From the NCBI RefSeq assembly GCF_026410285.1, contig NZ_JAPMLP010000004.1:242-64241 (forward strand): a DNA stretch of 64,000 bases. The letters are read 5' to 3'. Each line of letters starts with the position of its first letter. The first letter of the stretch is position 1. This DNA is from Sulfitobacter sp. F26169L (GTDB taxonomy: Bacteria > Pseudomonadota > Alphaproteobacteria > Rhodobacterales > Rhodobacteraceae). The translations under genes and the position numbers were made by a program. Below the pieces are notes generated by a model. The model was given only the letters and a program-made list of their open reading frames with translations. It was not told the DNA's origin and searched no databases. Of the stretch, positions 63,707-64,000 are shown in pieces.

Positions 63707-64000
63707 TCAGGCGTGTAATGTTTCGGTTGATGAAAAGAACATTGCCTGACTGACAGCCGAGATCACCTGGTCTTCGGTGTAGGGCTTTGAGATCAGAAAT
63801 GCAGGTTCGGGCTTGTCACCTGTGAGAAGGCGTTCGGGGAAGGCGGTGATGAAGATCACGGGACGCTGCCCCAGTTCTGTGAGTAGGTCGTTAACCGCAT
63901 CAATTCCTGATGAGTTATCGGCCAACTGGATATCTGCTAGAATTAGATCAGGCACATCGGCGCGGCCAAGGGACACGGCCTCATCGCGCGTGCGCGCGAT
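63707..64000 (-). CDS. phyR: PhyR general-stress response regulator, C-terminal part (N-terminus outside window)
   Basis: The frame is open to the window edge, so only the last 97 residues are seen. They are the receiver half: PDLILADIQLADNSSGIDAV (phosphoacceptor Asp in ADIQLAD), PVIFITAFPERLLTG and FLISKPY, highly characteristic of PhyR. In PhyR an N-terminal sigma-like domain precedes the receiver and, once phosphorylated, captures the anti-sigma factor NepR to free EcfG. nepR and ecfG are probably beyond the edge. Confidence 0.88.
   Translation of the reverse strand: MARTRDEAVSLGRADVPDLILADIQLADNSSGIDAVNDLLTELGQRPVIFITAFPERLLTGDKPEPAFLISKPYTEDQVISAVSQAMFFSSTETLHA

Noticed and set aside
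1-64000. tRNA, rRNA, CRISPR arrays and insertion sequences
   Set aside because: None found by reading both strands; the dispersed 25-60 bp elements have no ORF and do not look like insertion sequences.

Overview
The window is a piece of an alphaproteobacterial chromosome, most likely from the marine Roseobacter group (Rhodobacterales). The evidence is: a leuC / small membrane ORF / leuD / leuB leucine block; a glcD-glcE-glcF glycolate oxidase locus; a PhyR-type general stress regulator with two matches to the alphaproteobacterial EcfG promoter (GGAAC-N16/17-CGTT); a long family-14-like glycosyltransferase; and moderately GC-rich DNA with TTG, GTG and probably CTG starts and many ATGA overlaps. 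No rRNA, tRNA, CRISPR array, transposase or prophage was recognised.

Layout. (1) 1-16.1 kb: the 3' part of a giant type I secreted adhesin (3579 codons visible), followed by its exporter: ABC ATPase, HlyD-type adaptor, small BamE-like periplasmic protein and TolC-like lipoprotein. (2) 16.2-21.9 kb, minus strand: leuC, small membrane gene and leuD, then a membrane protein plus phosphodiesterase-like pair, then leuB. (3) 22.1-24.8 kb: MscS channel, rsfS, rlmH and a small exported protein. (4) 25-29.5 kb: glycolate oxidase with a palindromic operator and an extra membrane protein between glcE and glcF. (5) 29.5-34.2 kb: two tandem trypsin-like proteases, an Hsp20 gene with a sigma-32-like promoter, gabD and an alpha/beta hydrolase. 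(6) 34.4-42.0 kb: a tightly packed cluster of mostly uncharacterised genes: coiled-coil protein, two-helix membrane protein, 372-aa protein, AAA+ ATPase, an AT-rich apparently acquired membrane protein, a 455-aa protein, a second two-helix protein and a DUF1523-type protein. (7) 42-46.4 kb: HIT protein, glycosyltransferase, sulfotransferase, fumarylacetoacetate-hydrolase-family protein and GYF_2/DUF805 protein. (8) 46.4-57.1 kb: an overlapping minus-strand peptide-uptake operon (two permeases, fused double ATPase, cupin, P1 peptidase, hydrolase, TPR protein), with its likely binding protein transcribed separately. Between them lie an HdeA-like protein, a histone-deacetylase-family enzyme and a DUF1294 protein. 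(9) 57.2-64 kb: Hsp70-like protein, M20 amidohydrolase, formate/nitrite-transporter-family protein, YihY protein, Crp/Fnr regulator, a degenerate receiver domain, a YqjE/YqjD-like pair, and the C-terminal part of phyR running off the window.

The strongest candidate for an undescribed system is region 6. It looks like a conserved membrane-associated AAA+ machine, carrying a foreign, abortive-infection-like membrane gene inserted without a scar between the ATPase and its next partner. Other items of note are four copies of a short intergenic element, each in the same orientation just after a stop codon; an EcfG promoter in front of the peptide-uptake operon; and a 1266-bp in-frame internal duplication in the adhesin gene.
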